Shown here in pieces: positions 54,326 through 63,233 of a stretch of DNA of 64,000 nt. Source of the stretch: Granulicatella elegans (GTDB lineage: Bacteria; Bacillota; Bacilli; Lactobacillales; Aerococcaceae); assembly GCF_020735385.1 (NCBI RefSeq), contig NZ_CP085953.1:620001-684000 (forward strand), read 5' to 3'. The notes beneath the pieces were generated by a model. That model did no database searches, was not told where the DNA came from, and saw nothing but the letters and a program-made list of their open reading frames with translations. Each line of letters begins with the position of its first letter. Within the stretch, counting starts at the first letter, position 1. Both the position numbers and the translations under genes were made by a program.

Positions 54326-55438
54326 GTGAAAACATTATTAAAAAAGAAAACGGGGCTATTAATGGCCACATTAGTAGTATTTGGCGTTATGGCTGGAACT
54401 ACACGAGCATTTGCTGATGGCAGTGCAGAAACAGTTAAGCAAGATCGGCAAGGTGGTATTGGGGAGTATCAAAGTCACGACAAATATACGGAAATAGACA
54501 TGCAGGAGCCGATTATACCAGACGCAGAGCTGCATGTTTATTCTGTAAAAGACGATAACGGCTCGCCTGCAGCCACAACAACTATCACGTACAAAAATTC
54601 GCTTGGAGTTTTCCCTCAGCTTACAGGCGTAAGGGAGTATAAAGCCGTTGCAAAGGAAGGTTGGATTTTTAAGAACTGGACGTACGAGCAGTTTTTTAAT
54701 GGCAAGGACTACGAAAACTACAAAGATCCTGCAGGGGGGGTCTCTTCATTCTCGGAAAATCGCAACAGCAATAAAACTCCTTATACATCGGGAAATGTGA
54801 TTTCCGTAAACAGGACGGGAACTATAGGAGAAACAGTATTCAGTAAGCGAATTTATAAGGTCTATGCAAACCTTAATCCTACTATAAAGGCAACTGCCGG
54901 TGAAGGCGGATCGATAACTTCTGCCGGAACGACAGAAGTCTCATACGGAGGAAATCAGAAATACGATTTTACACCCAACAAAGGATACGTAATAGCTTCG
55001 CTGAAGATAGACGGAGTAGAACAGACCGTCAAACCTGCAGCTTCGGGTTCATATGAATTCAATGCGGTAAAATCGCCTCACACTATAGAAGTAAGCTTTA
55101 AAAAAGCGAAAGATTCTGTGCCTATGACGAAATTGAAGCCGCAGACACCAGCTCCTAAGCCGGAGCCTAAGACACCAGCTCCTAAGCCAGAGCCTAAGAC
55201 ACCAGCATCTAAGCCAGAGCCTAAGACACCAGCATCTAAGCCGGAGCCTGAGACACCAGCATCTAAGCCGGAGCCTGAGACACCAGCATCTAAGCCGGAG
55301 CCTGAAAAGCGTATTGGTATGCTTCCTAAGACAGGCGAATCAGCATCATATGCAGGCTTGCTCGCAGCGCTTGGCTTCTCAATTGCAGGACTTGCAATTC
55401 TTCGTAAGAAGAAAATGATGGAAGAAAACAATAAGTAG
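54326..55438 (+). CDS. LPXTG cell-wall-anchored surface protein
   Basis: 370 residues. An N-terminal signal peptide (TLLKKKTGLLMATLVVFGVM, cleavage near AFA-DGS) is followed by an extracellular region with a beta-grasp-like InlB/Listeria-Bacteroides-type segment (EYKAVAKEGWIFKNWTYEQF and a second IKATAGEGGSITSAG...NKGYVIASLKIDG), six nine-residue proline repeats, the sortase signal LPKTGE, a hydrophobic stretch and a basic tail. Sortase A would attach it to peptidoglycan through Thr. The start is GTG 54326 with AAGGAG 9 nt upstream. Base composition of the middle part is richer in G+C than flanking host genes and contains three CTGCAG sites, suggesting transfer. Ligand unknown; adhesion is a guess. 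Confidence 0.85.
   Translation: MKTLLKKKTGLLMATLVVFGVMAGTTRAFADGSAETVKQDRQGGIGEYQSHDKYTEIDMQEPIIPDAELHVYSVKDDNGSPAATTTITYKNSLGVFPQLTGVREYKAVAKEGWIFKNWTYEQFFNGKDYENYKDPAGGVSSFSENRNSNKTPYTSGNVISVNRTGTIGETVFSKRIYKVYANLNPTIKATAGEGGSITSAGTTEVSYGGNQKYDFTPNKGYVIASLKIDGVEQTVKPAASGSYEFNAVKSPHTIEVSFKKAKDSVPMTKLKPQTPAPKPEPKTPAPKPEPKTPASKPEPKTPASKPEPETPASKPEPETPASKPEPEKRIGMLPKTGESASYAGLLAALGFSIAGLAILRKKKMMEENNK
55145..55306 (+). repeat. Six 27-bp tandem repeats encoding a proline-rich wall spacer
   Basis: Units encode TPAPKPEPK (x2), TPASKPEPK (x1) and TPASKPEPE (x3). Such repeats extend a surface protein through the wall and vary in number by slippage. Confidence 0.9.
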
Positions 55439-55477
55439 GCACTGCTTGTTTTAAGTAACTAGCATTGTTTATTGGAA

Positions 55478-55510
55478 GATGGCTCTAGCTATATGTTAGA
55501 GCCATCTTTT
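55478..55510 (+). terminator. Intrinsic terminator after surface protein gene
   Basis: Arms GATGGCTCTA and TAGAGCCATC, followed by T residues. Confidence 0.8.
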
Positions 55511-55670
55511 TGTATGTCATCTTGTGAGTGTTATTTGAGAATATGATGCTCCAGCTTGCGCATCAGGGGTTAAGCAGTACAGGGATAATCATTTATGGAA
55601 GTTTTCTATTAATTGGGATATATTCACTTAAATCGCTTATGTAAAATCTTAAGTGTTTTTAGCTTTCAAT

Positions 55671-56234
55671 TTAATGATCTTCTTCTACCATTTCTAAACA
55701 TTCATCTAAATCAAATTCTTCTGTGAATTCTGGATCCAGATGGGTTAAGAAGTGCCAATCTTCAGAATCTTTTTTTCTAAATAGGATTGCTTCTCCGTCT
55801 TCTGATCCGAAGTAGGCTCTTTCTACTTGGTAGCCTTTCTTTTCTAAATTTTTCTTTACTTCTAAATAATTATTTTCTCTCACTTCGATATATTCTCTTA
55901 AATCTGAATTCGCCACTGTGTAGGCATCCACTCTAGTTGCACCTTCTATGATTCCTTTTCCTTTTTTAGATAGGTTTGGAAGTTCTTTCCAATATACTTC
56001 TACATCGTCATCTTCTGTAAACATAAACTTAGTTAGTGGTACTATGTTGCCATTTATTTCTAGTTCCATGTAGTTTGAGATTGAATCTAGCTTTATAGTT
56101 TCGTATTCAAATCCGTCTATCTCTTCAAATTTGTATCCTTTAAGTTGAGATACAAATTTTCTTCCTTCTTCTATGGTGTCAAATAGTCCTAGCTCTGTGC
56201 TTATTCCATCTTGGTATAATTCTAATATAAACAT
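55671..56234 (-). CDS. Hypothetical acidic protein
   Basis: 187 residues, strongly acidic, no signal peptide or membrane helix, starting FILELYQDGISTELGLFDT and ending DPEFTEEFDLDECLEMVEEDH. Predicted mixed alpha/beta with several W/Y-rich segments. AAGGAGA lies just before the ATG. I do not recognise the family. It lies between a surface-protein gene and a restriction-gene remnant, on the opposite strand, so it may belong to an accessory island; some immunity-like or SMI1-like acidic proteins look similar, but I see no motif that supports this. Confidence 0.6.
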   Translation of the reverse strand: MFILELYQDGISTELGLFDTIEEGRKFVSQLKGYKFEEIDGFEYETIKLDSISNYMELEINGNIVPLTKFMFTEDDDVEVYWKELPNLSKKGKGIIEGATRVDAYTVANSDLREYIEVRENNYLEVKKNLEKKGYQVERAYFGSEDGEAILFRKKDSEDWHFLTHLDPEFTEEFDLDECLEMVEEDH

Positions 56235-56362
56235 TTTTTCTCCTTATCTCTATTGATACTATTTTTATTTTCATAAGTGTTTTCGATGTATATATCCCCT
56301 TTTTCTGATCCTATATTTATACTACCATATTATTTCACTACATTGGAAATGAAATTGGATAG

Positions 56363-56584
56363 GATTATTCGAAGGGCAGTCCGGAGCTTCGGAGCAAGAA
56401 AGCACTTGTTCAAATGATTAAGGAAGAAAAACTTAAAGAGCTTGAAACAAGGAAGTTCATTGAGAATGCCTTTCGTGTTGGTGGTTCATTTACCGCAGAT
56501 ACACCTAAAGTTTTGAACTATGTTGATTCCTCTTCAAAGCAACCCTTAATGATGGTAGCTGATGATACTGTAACTTATGATTAG
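56363..56584 (+). pseudogene. Type I restriction subunit HsdR C-terminal remnant
   Basis: A 73-codon open stretch without a start reads SPELRSKKALVQMIKEEKL followed by TRKFIENAFRVGG, the pattern of the C-terminal helical domain of type I restriction R subunits (SPELR-KK-LI, then FI-AF). An in-frame stop at 56360 precedes it. No other part of an hsd locus is visible. The rest of the 56235-56752 gap has only this remnant and a terminator. Confidence 0.55.
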
Positions 56585-56623
56585 CGCACATACTTTTTGG
56601 TATGTGTTATAATGAGGTACAAG

Positions 56624-56669
56624 AAAACGACCACACAGGAGTATTTCTACTCTTGTATGGTCGTTTTTT
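56624..56669. terminator. Bidirectional terminator before larD
   Basis: Near-perfect 18-20 bp hairpin (CGACCACACAGGAGTA pairing with TACTCTTGTATGGTCG) with A's on the left and T's on the right, so it can act on both strands. Confidence 0.75.
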
Positions 56670-56752
56670 CTTTTTGTACCGCTTAAAGGCGATCAGTTAA
56701 ACTTTGTTTTCTTCAATCCCTAACTGAACGCTCCTTTAGTAGCTTTTTTGTT

Positions 56753-57484
56753 TTACATGAAATATCCTAAGTAATAACGAACAAATAATGCAGCAGCTAC
56801 AGCACCGATAAATGGAGCAGTACCTGGAACTAATAATCCATATTGCCAGTCATTAGTTACTTTGTTTTTGATTGGTAATACTTGGTAAGCTAAACGAGGA
56901 CCTAAGTCACGAGCTTGGTTCATCGCAAATCCTGTAGTACCTCCTAGACCCATACCAATAGCCCATACAAGTAAACCAACAATAATGTTTAATTGATCTT
57001 TATTCACTTGTTCAGTAGCTAAAATAGCTGTTAAGAAAATAAATGTTGCAAATGCTTCGACGAAGTAGTTACGAGGTAAGTTACGGCAGTTAGGGTTTGT
57101 AGAGAAGATATTACGAATCGCAATTCCATCTACTTGACCTTCAGAAGCTGTAAAGTGGTCTGCATACATGAACCATACGATAACTGCACCTACGAAAGCT
57201 CCTAAAAATTCAGCAATTGCTACAGGAATAAATTGTTCAGCAGGTAATAATCCTAATACAACTTTTGCTAATGCCATTGCTGGGTTAATACTAACTCCAC
57301 CAAAGATGAATAATGTAACAGTAATACCGAATGCCCATGTTGTGATAGCAAATAAGTGACCTGAACCATTATATTTAGTTTTTTTCAATACTTCGTCACA
57401 GTGTACCCCAACCCCGAATAAAATCATAAGGGCAGTTCCCATAAATTCTGATAATAATAAGTGAATAAATTCTTGTGTAAACAT
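56753..57484 (-). CDS. larD: Lactate/glycerol channel LarD (aquaglyceroporin)
   Basis: 243 residues with six membrane helices. The first pore motif NPA is in VSINPAMALAK; the second half motif reads FAMNQARDLGPR, i.e. NQA rather than NPA. In the lar operon LarD moves D-lactate across the membrane so that racemase can supply D-lactate for wall synthesis. It is the last gene of larABCD, 37 nt after larC. A glycerol-facilitator role instead cannot be excluded from sequence, but operon context favours LarD. Confidence 0.88.
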   Translation of the reverse strand: MFTQEFIHLLLSEFMGTALMILFGVGVHCDEVLKKTKYNGSGHLFAITTWAFGITVTLFIFGGVSINPAMALAKVVLGLLPAEQFIPVAIAEFLGAFVGAVIVWFMYADHFTASEGQVDGIAIRNIFSTNPNCRNLPRNYFVEAFATFIFLTAILATEQVNKDQLNIIVGLLVWAIGMGLGGTTGFAMNQARDLGPRLAYQVLPIKNKVTNDWQYGLLVPGTAPFIGAVAAALFVRYYLGYFM

Positions 57485-57521
57485 ATAAAATAAAAGACTC
57501 CTTTTTGTTTTTAATTTTAAA

Positions 57522-58820
57522 TTATAACAATATTTCTTTTTCTAATAGTTGATAGACTTTTCCAATTGGTAATTGATGTTCTTTGGCTAGTCTGGCACAA
57601 TCCTCGTACTCGAGAGTTGTTTTAGAGATGTTTTGGTATGTGTTTTGTTTGACACGAATCGTTCCTAAACTTGTTTCGACTTCTTGAAAAGTTCGTTGCA
57701 TGACTTTTCTTGAAATTTTTTGATAACGAAATCCAATGGTGCTTGTTTGTTCAAATAGAATGTTAGTAAATTCCTCTAATTGTGTGAGAGAAATTAGAAG
57801 AGTTACATGAATCGCGGGACGATTTTTTTTCGCTAAAACACTGAAATAAGTAACATCTAGTGCTCCTTTTTCATATAGGAAATTCATTAAATAACCCATT
57901 TGTTCAGGTGTTTGATCATCGATTGTAGTGTCGATTTGATAAATATCATCGTCTAATTGATGTACTTCTTTGAACGAGTGAGTGGTTGGCTGACATAGGC
58001 TTCCACGTAGAGCATTGAATTTTCCAGTATCTCGTTTACCAAATCCATAACCGACAGAAGTAATTTCCAAGTTTTCAGGAATAGTAAAATCTGGATGAAT
58101 CGCTTTGAGCAAGGCAATACCTGTTGGTGTAATCAGTTCAGTTTTAATATCAAAGTCTTGATGAATTAAGATAGAAGTTCCTTTTCTTAATTGCATGACT
58201 GCGGGTACAGGCACAGGCATAACGCCATGAGCAACTTTGATAGTACCACTACCTTCGACTAAAGGTGCGCTATACACTTTTGTAATTCCTAAGTTTTCAT
58301 ACAAAATGAAGAAACTAGCGATATCTACAATAGAATCAATTGCACCCACTTCGTGGAAATGAATGTGTTCAATTGGAACTTGATGAACAGCAGATTCTGC
58401 ACGAGCGATGTCACGGAACACTTCCATACTTTTTTCTTTTACAAAGTCAGAAACGGTACTATTCTCAAAAATTTCAATAATTTCTTGTAATCCACGAACG
58501 TCATCGTGATGATGGTGGTGACCATGTTCATGATGATGATCGTGTCCATGATGATGATCGTGTTCATGATGATGATCGTGGTCATGTGAGAAGTCTCCAT
58601 GGACTCCTTGATCTTTTTCACCATGGTCTAAATGAACATCAAAATCAATTCCATAAATACTACTTTTAGCAATTTTATGAATATGTAAATGATAGCCATC
58701 TACAGCTAATTTTTTAAGTTCTTGTTGTAGATAGTCTGAACTAGCTCCTAAATCAATTAGGAGACCATTTAGCATATCACCACTAATGCCAGATAAAGGT
58801 TCTAAAAATAAATGTGTCAT
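57522..58820 (-). CDS. larC: Nickel insertion protein LarC (single-frame form)
   Basis: 432 residues: N-terminal [21 protein letters not shown], a long histidine/aspartate-rich nickel-binding stretch (about residues 77-110, 29 of these mostly H, D and E), [19 protein letters not shown], and a C-terminal CTP-dependent nickel-insertion domain. It makes the nickel-pincer nucleotide cofactor by metal insertion. In L. plantarum larC is made by ribosomal frameshifting from two frames; here one frame covers both parts. It overlaps larB by 4 nt. Confidence 0.93.
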   Translation of the reverse strand: MTHLFLEPLSGISGDMLNGLLIDLGASSDYLQQELKKLAVDGYHLHIHKIAKSSIYGIDFDVHLDHGEKDQGVHGDFSHDHDHHHEHDHHHGHDHHHEHGHHHHHDDVRGLQEIIEIFENSTVSDFVKEKSMEVFRDIARAESAVHQVPIEHIHFHEVGAIDSIVDIASFFILYENLGITKVYSAPLVEGSGTIKVAHGVMPVPVPAVMQLRKGTSILIHQDFDIKTELITPTGIALLKAIHPDFTIPENLEITSVGYGFGKRDTGKFNALRGSLCQPTTHSFKEVHQLDDDIYQIDTTIDDQTPEQMGYLMNFLYEKGALDVTYFSVLAKKNRPAIHVTLLISLTQLEEFTNILFEQTSTIGFRYQKISRKVMQRTFQEVETSLGTIRVKQNTYQNISKTTLEYEDCARLAKEHQLPIGKVYQLLEKEILL

Positions 58821-59560
58821 GATGAAACACCTCGAATCTGATTAATCATACTAGCAGAATAAGCAGCGCCAAATCCATTATCAATATTGACAACTGTCAC
58901 ACCAGAAGCACAAGAAGTTAACATACTCATCAGAGTCGTTAGACCTTGTAAGTTACTTCCATATCCTACACTTGTAGGCACTGCAATGACAGGGACATCT
59001 ACTAATCCTGCAACTACACTCACAAGAGCACCTTCCATTCCAGCAATGACAATAATGACGCTAGCACCACGTATATCATCTAAACGATTGAATAGTCGAT
59101 GGATACCAGCAACTCCAACATCATAAATCCGTTTTACAGGATTGCCAAATGTTTCAGCAGTAATCGCAGCTTCTTCTGCTACAGGCATATCACTTGTTCC
59201 TGCCGTTACTACAGCAATGTAATGTTCAGATTGAATTGGAGTTGGATGAACGACAAAAGCTCTAGCTGTTTCGTAATAAAATCCGTGAGGAATTTTTTTT
59301 AATAAATATTTTCCTTTTTCGCTATCCACTCTAGTTGCTAGTACAGGAAGATTTTCTTTTTCTAATGATTCAATAATTTTTTTGATTTGCTCTTTTGTTT
59401 TTCCTTCTCCATAAATAATTTCTGGAAATCCATTTCTTTTATTACGAGAAAGATCTAAAGAAGCAAAACCCATATCGTCGATGCCTTCTAGTAGAGAGGC
59501 AGCTTCTTCTAATGAAAGCTGTCCCTCTTGAAAGCGAATAAGAATCTCTTTTTTATCCAT
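58817..59560 (-). CDS. larB: Pyridinium-3,5-biscarboxylate mononucleotide synthase LarB
   Basis: 247 residues, with a PurE-like carboxylase domain: [54 protein letters not shown] and PTSVGYG, ending [20 protein letters not shown]. It carboxylates and hydrolyses nicotinic acid adenine dinucleotide, the first step towards the nickel-pincer cofactor of lactate racemase. The stop overlaps the larC start; larA ends 9 nt before its start. The family call is firm. Confidence 0.95.
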   Translation of the reverse strand: MDKKEILIRFQEGQLSLEEAASLLEGIDDMGFASLDLSRNKRNGFPEIIYGEGKTKEQIKKIIESLEKENLPVLATRVDSEKGKYLLKKIPHGFYYETARAFVVHPTPIQSEHYIAVVTAGTSDMPVAEEAAITAETFGNPVKRIYDVGVAGIHRLFNRLDDIRGASVIIVIAGMEGALVSVVAGLVDVPVIAVPTSVGYGSNLQGLTTLMSMLTSCASGVTVVNIDNGFGAAYSASMINQIRGVSS

Positions 59561-59569
59561 AATGATTAC

Positions 59570-60847
59570 CTAGTCTTCAACGATAACAGATAAACCATCA
59601 CGAATAACGGTAACTTTAGCATCTGGACCTTCAATTTCAAAGGCACGTGCTAATGCTTCGTCAAATGTTTTAGCAATTTCCATATGCATATCTGTAATTA
59701 ATGTAGGATCTACTAAATCAGAAACAAAAATCACACGATGATGAACTAAAATACGTGCTAAAATTTGAGAAGTCCATTGGTCTGGGATTGTTTCTAAACG
59801 TGGTGTGTTAATTGCTTTTTCTAAAAATTCTTTTGGATGGTTGTAATCCGCTAAGTTGTGATAGAAACCTGAACCACCGTGTCCGTCACGACATCCTGCA
59901 ACCATAATAATAACGCCGCCTTCTTTATTAGTAGCTTCAGCAGCAGTCATTCCTTTAACAGCTTGATAAATATTTTGGTCAAGTGGGAATCCACCATTTG
60001 TTGAAACAGCGATATCGCAAGGAATTTTCTTAACATGAGCTAATTTACGAACAAATTCACATCCAACATGGTGGGCTTCTTCCATATCACCAGCAAATGA
60101 ACCGATAATACGTTTTTCTCCATCTAATACTACGTTAACAATAAAGGCTAAGTTTGCAGTACGAGCGGCATAAACCATATCTTCATGAATTAAGTTGTGT
60201 TTTAAGTTACCTGTTCTTGATTTATCAGAGTCGATAAATTCACCAGAGTGGTTAGCCATAATCGTTTTATAAGAAGCTACCCCAGGCAATACAGATTTAC
60301 GTCCGCCTGAGAATCCCGCAAAGAAGTGAGATTCAATGAAACCTTCAGCGATTAATAAGTCTGCTTCTGCAGCGATACGGTTAATAATGCAGTCACCACC
60401 TGAAGGTAATTTACCAATGGTTACCATATCTTCATCATTTGTTGAAATATGCATAACGATTTCTTCGTTATCTACAATTTCTTGACCATACTTATTAATT
60501 AACTCTTCACGAGTTGAAGGACGGTGAAATCCTGTTGCTACTAAAATACGAATACGAGCATCTGGAGCGACACTACGAATACGACGTAAAATAATCGGAG
60601 TAATAATATGAGAAGGAACCGGACGAGTGTGGTCTGAACTAATTAAAACAATGTCTTTTTTTCCTTTTGCCAATTCTTCTAATGATTTACTACCAATAGG
60701 ATTATCCATTGATTTTTCAACAGTTTCTTGTTCAGAAAGTGGATTTGAAAAATTTTCTGCTTCTGATTCTAACAATCCTGCAAAATTTTTATCAGGAATG
60801 CTAGCAGTGATTAGTTGTTTGTCATAAGGTAATTTAATGTCTACCAT
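59570..60847 (-). CDS. larA: Lactate racemase LarA
   Basis: 425 residues. Active-site residues sit at the positions I recall for the L. plantarum enzyme: H108 in GFHRP, H174 in ESHFFAG, cofactor-binding K184 in GGRKSVLPG and H200 in MANHSGE; SSDHTRPVPSH lies at 70-80. It interconverts L- and D-lactate using a covalent nickel-pincer nucleotide. First gene of the leftward larABCD operon, divergent from larR; a perfect palindrome stands in the 162-bp gap between them. AAAGGAGAT precedes ATG. Confidence 0.97.
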   Translation of the reverse strand: MVDIKLPYDKQLITASIPDKNFAGLLESEAENFSNPLSEQETVEKSMDNPIGSKSLEELAKGKKDIVLISSDHTRPVPSHIITPIILRRIRSVAPDARIRILVATGFHRPSTREELINKYGQEIVDNEEIVMHISTNDEDMVTIGKLPSGGDCIINRIAAEADLLIAEGFIESHFFAGFSGGRKSVLPGVASYKTIMANHSGEFIDSDKSRTGNLKHNLIHEDMVYAARTANLAFIVNVVLDGEKRIIGSFAGDMEEAHHVGCEFVRKLAHVKKIPCDIAVSTNGGFPLDQNIYQAVKGMTAAEATNKEGGVIIMVAGCRDGHGGSGFYHNLADYNHPKEFLEKAINTPRLETIPDQWTSQILARILVHHRVIFVSDLVDPTLITDMHMEIAKTFDEALARAFEIEGPDAKVTVIRDGLSVIVED

Positions 60848-60900
60848 TTTTTACATCTCCTTTGTTAATAGCTAACACAATATAGTATATAATTTTTTTC

Positions 60901-60937
60901 TTTGTATGTGAATACAAATGATGTTAACATATGTTAA
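60901..60937. promoter_or_regulatory. Candidate LarR operators in the larA-larR intergenic region
   Basis: TTAACATATGTTAA (60924-60937) is a perfect 14-bp palindrome of Crp/Fnr type, and TTTGTAT-n4-ATACAAA (60901-60918) is a second dyad. TATACT on the minus strand (60889-60884) is a possible larA -10. Confidence 0.65.
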
Positions 60938-61009
60938 TAAAAATATTTTTGTAAATAGGATAATAATGTTTAAGAAATGCAAGTGGATTTTTGAAAAAGG
61001 AGTATAAAA

Positions 61010-61672
61010 ATGGAAGAAAATTATCTTGTCAACTTTCTTGAATCGCATAATGCACCTGTGATTAAAAAGAAGAAGCACATGTATTTAGCGTATCACGGAT
61101 TAGAGGAATCTTATACATATGTATTGAAAGAAGGGGTTGTTAAAACAAGTATCATTTTAAAAGATGGGCGGGAATTTAACTTAGCGTATATTACCCCTAT
61201 TGATATTATTTCCTTATTAAGAGACGAAGTATCGAATTATACCTGTGCCCCCTTTAATGTACGAGTAGAATCAGATGAAGCAAGTTTTTATCGTATTCAG
61301 CGTATTAAGTTTTGGGAATATGTTAAAGAAAATCGAAAATTGCAAGACTATATTCGAGAATATTATCGTCAAAAATTATCTGAAAATATCGAATCTTTAC
61401 AATATATGACGATGAATGGAAAAAAAGGTGCAGTATGTGCATTTATTTATAAATTAGTAAAGCAGTTTGGAGTACAAACGGAAGACGGGATACTGATTGA
61501 TTTTGCAGTAACGAATGAAGATATTGCAGGATTTTGTGGTATTTCTACTCGCAATAGTGTGAATCGTATTATTCATGATTTAAAAGTAGACGGCGTTGTC
61601 GAAATCAAAAATCAGAAAATTATTGTTAAAGATATTAGTTATTTAGCAGATTTTACTGGAAGAGAAGGCTAA
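61010..61672 (+). CDS. larR: Crp/Fnr family regulator LarR
   Basis: 220 residues: an N-terminal cyclic-nucleotide-type beta barrel (VLKEGVVKTSIILKDGREFNL) without cysteine clusters for iron-sulphur binding, and a C-terminal helix-turn-helix TNEDIAGFCGISTRNSVNRII. In L. plantarum LarR activates the lar operon in response to L-lactate. It is divergent from larA, with a palindromic site between, and followed by larE. AAAAGGAG precedes ATG. The residue identity of the effector pocket cannot be judged by eye. Confidence 0.9.
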   Translation: MEENYLVNFLESHNAPVIKKKKHMYLAYHGLEESYTYVLKEGVVKTSIILKDGREFNLAYITPIDIISLLRDEVSNYTCAPFNVRVESDEASFYRIQRIKFWEYVKENRKLQDYIREYYRQKLSENIESLQYMTMNGKKGAVCAFIYKLVKQFGVQTEDGILIDFAVTNEDIAGFCGISTRNSVNRIIHDLKVDGVVEIKNQKIIVKDISYLADFTGREG

Positions 61673-61699
61673 TAAGAGCCAATGTTAAGGAGAATCAAT

Positions 61700-62521
61700 A
61701 TGGATGAAAAAGAATTGAAGCTAAAAGAACTATTAAATGAAATTGGAAAGATTGTTATTACATATTCAGGAGGGATTGACAGTAGCTACTTATTAAAAGT
61801 AGCACTAGACACTCTTGGTAGTGAGAATGTATTGGCGGCCGTAGTGAATTCTGAATTATTTCCGGATTACGAGTTTGACATGGCAATTGATTTGGCCAAT
61901 GAAATGGGAGCTCGTGTGCTAGGATTAGAAATGGAAGAATTATCAGATCCAAGAATTGCAGCAAATACTCCTAAAATTTGGTATTACAGCAAGAAATTAT
62001 TGTATCAAACGATTAAACAACATGTAGAAAAAGAAGGGTTTACCGTATTATCAGATGGTACGATTATGGATGATGTGGATGATTTTCGTCCAGGAGTAAA
62101 AGCTCGTAATGAGGAAGGCGTTCGAAGTTTATTACAAGAAGCTGAATTATATAAGAGCGAAATTCGTCAATTAGCCAAAAGACTTGGTGTAGAAAATTGG
62201 AACAAAGTGCCTTCCTGTAGTATGGCATCTCGCTTCCCATATGGTACAAAAATTACCGCGGAAAAAGTTCGTTGGGTACAAGAAGCAGAAGCGTATTTAA
62301 TTCAATTAGGATTTGAACAAGTGCGTGTACGTGTTCACCATGATTTAGCAAGAATTGAAGTGTCTCTTGATTTAGTCCCTACATTATTAGAGCATCGTCA
62401 AGAAATTGAAAGTAAATTACGCTCGATTGGGTTTAGTTATGTTGCATTAGACTTAGCAGGTTACCAGTATGGACGAATGAATCAAGTGTTAAGTGATAAA
62501 GAAAAAGCAAAAATTGGATAA
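61700..62521 (+). CDS. larE: ATP-dependent sacrificial sulfur transferase LarE
   Basis: 273 residues with the PP-loop YSGGIDSSYLL (22-32), DGTIMDDVDDFRPG and NWNKVPSCSMASRFPYG, whose C173 corresponds to the sacrificial cysteine region of L. plantarum LarE. It activates the pyridinium carboxylates by adenylation and donates its own cysteine sulfur. ATG 61700 is preferred since AAGGAG is 7 nt upstream; ATG 61682 is the alternative. It is co-transcribed with larR rather than larABCD, a split arrangement. Confidence 0.95.
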   Translation: MDEKELKLKELLNEIGKIVITYSGGIDSSYLLKVALDTLGSENVLAAVVNSELFPDYEFDMAIDLANEMGARVLGLEMEELSDPRIAANTPKIWYYSKKLLYQTIKQHVEKEGFTVLSDGTIMDDVDDFRPGVKARNEEGVRSLLQEAELYKSEIRQLAKRLGVENWNKVPSCSMASRFPYGTKITAEKVRWVQEAEAYLIQLGFEQVRVRVHHDLARIEVSLDLVPTLLEHRQEIESKLRSIGFSYVALDLAGYQYGRMNQVLSDKEKAKIG

Positions 62522-62580
62522 GAGATATAGGAGAACTTTGATAAGGAGTTCTTCTTTCTTTGCATAGAAATGAGGAGAGT

Positions 62581-63111
62581 ATGGAAGCTCAAGAAGTATT
62601 ACAATTTTGGTTTGAGGAATTAGAACCAAAAGACTGGTTTGAAAAATCCGTTGCAGTAGATTCAGAAATCTATCGACGTTTTTTTAACATTCATCAAGCA
62701 GCTATTGCTGGAGAATTAAGTCATTGGAGAAAGACTATTCAAGGAAGATTAGCAGAAATTATAGTATTGGATCAATTTTCTAGAAATTTATATCGTGATG
62801 ATGCGAGAGCTTTTTTATATGATGGCATGGCACTTGTACTCGCTCAAGAAGCTCTACCTTATTCCGAAAAATTAACGATTATTGAACGAAGTTTTTTATA
62901 TATGCCATTTATGCATTCAGAATCATTAGCGATTCATCACGCAGCGGAAAAATTATTTTCCGAACCTGGTATGGAAAAGCGTGCGAAATATGAACAGATG
63001 CACCGAAATATGATCGAACAGTTTGGACGCTATCCGCATCGAAATGAAATTTTAGGAAGAAAATCGACTGAAGAAGAGTTAGAATTTCTTCAAAATCATT
63101 CAGGATTTTAA
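62581..63111 (+). CDS. DUF924 family protein
   Basis: 176 residues, all-helical, with the DUF924 signatures EVLQFWFEEL (the FWF motif near the start), RLAEIIVLDQFSRNLYRDDARAF and RSFLYMPFMHSES, ending QFGRYPHRNEILGRKSTEEE. The structure type is tetratricopeptide-like; biochemical function is unknown. ATG 62581 is chosen with GAGGAG just upstream, although the spacing of 3 nt is short; TTG 62560 is the alternative. It is separate from larE by about 60 nt. Confidence 0.88.
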   Translation: MEAQEVLQFWFEELEPKDWFEKSVAVDSEIYRRFFNIHQAAIAGELSHWRKTIQGRLAEIIVLDQFSRNLYRDDARAFLYDGMALVLAQEALPYSEKLTIIERSFLYMPFMHSESLAIHHAAEKLFSEPGMEKRAKYEQMHRNMIEQFGRYPHRNEILGRKSTEEELEFLQNHSGF

Positions 63112-63169
63112 GTAAAAACTTTTTGTAAAGCGGATTAAAAAAAGTAATAAAACCTTAATATAAATAGAG

Positions 63170-63198
63170 TTGTTTTTTCGTAGAAAATTCGATACGAT
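63170..63198 (+). promoter_or_regulatory. Possible dacA promoter
   Basis: TTGTTT (63170-63175), 17 bp, TACGAT (63193-63198), 36 nt before the dacA start. An upstream TGTAAA-n5-TTAAAA resembles half of a WalR box but does not match fully. Confidence 0.35.
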
Positions 63199-63233
63199 GG
63201 ATAGGCAAAAGAGAGAATTGTGGAGATATAGAT

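Noticed and set aside
55145-55306. CRISPR-like repeat array
   Set aside because: Repeats are contiguous 27-bp coding units without spacers, in frame with a surface-protein gene.
55078-55431. Minus-strand 117-codon frame with Gly-Ser repeats
   Set aside because: It is the antisense reading of the proline repeats of the surface protein; periodicity comes from the tandem repeats.
58439-58624. Minus-strand frame rich in Ile/Met within larC
   Set aside because: Frame-shifted reading of the histidine-rich codons; low-complexity artefact.
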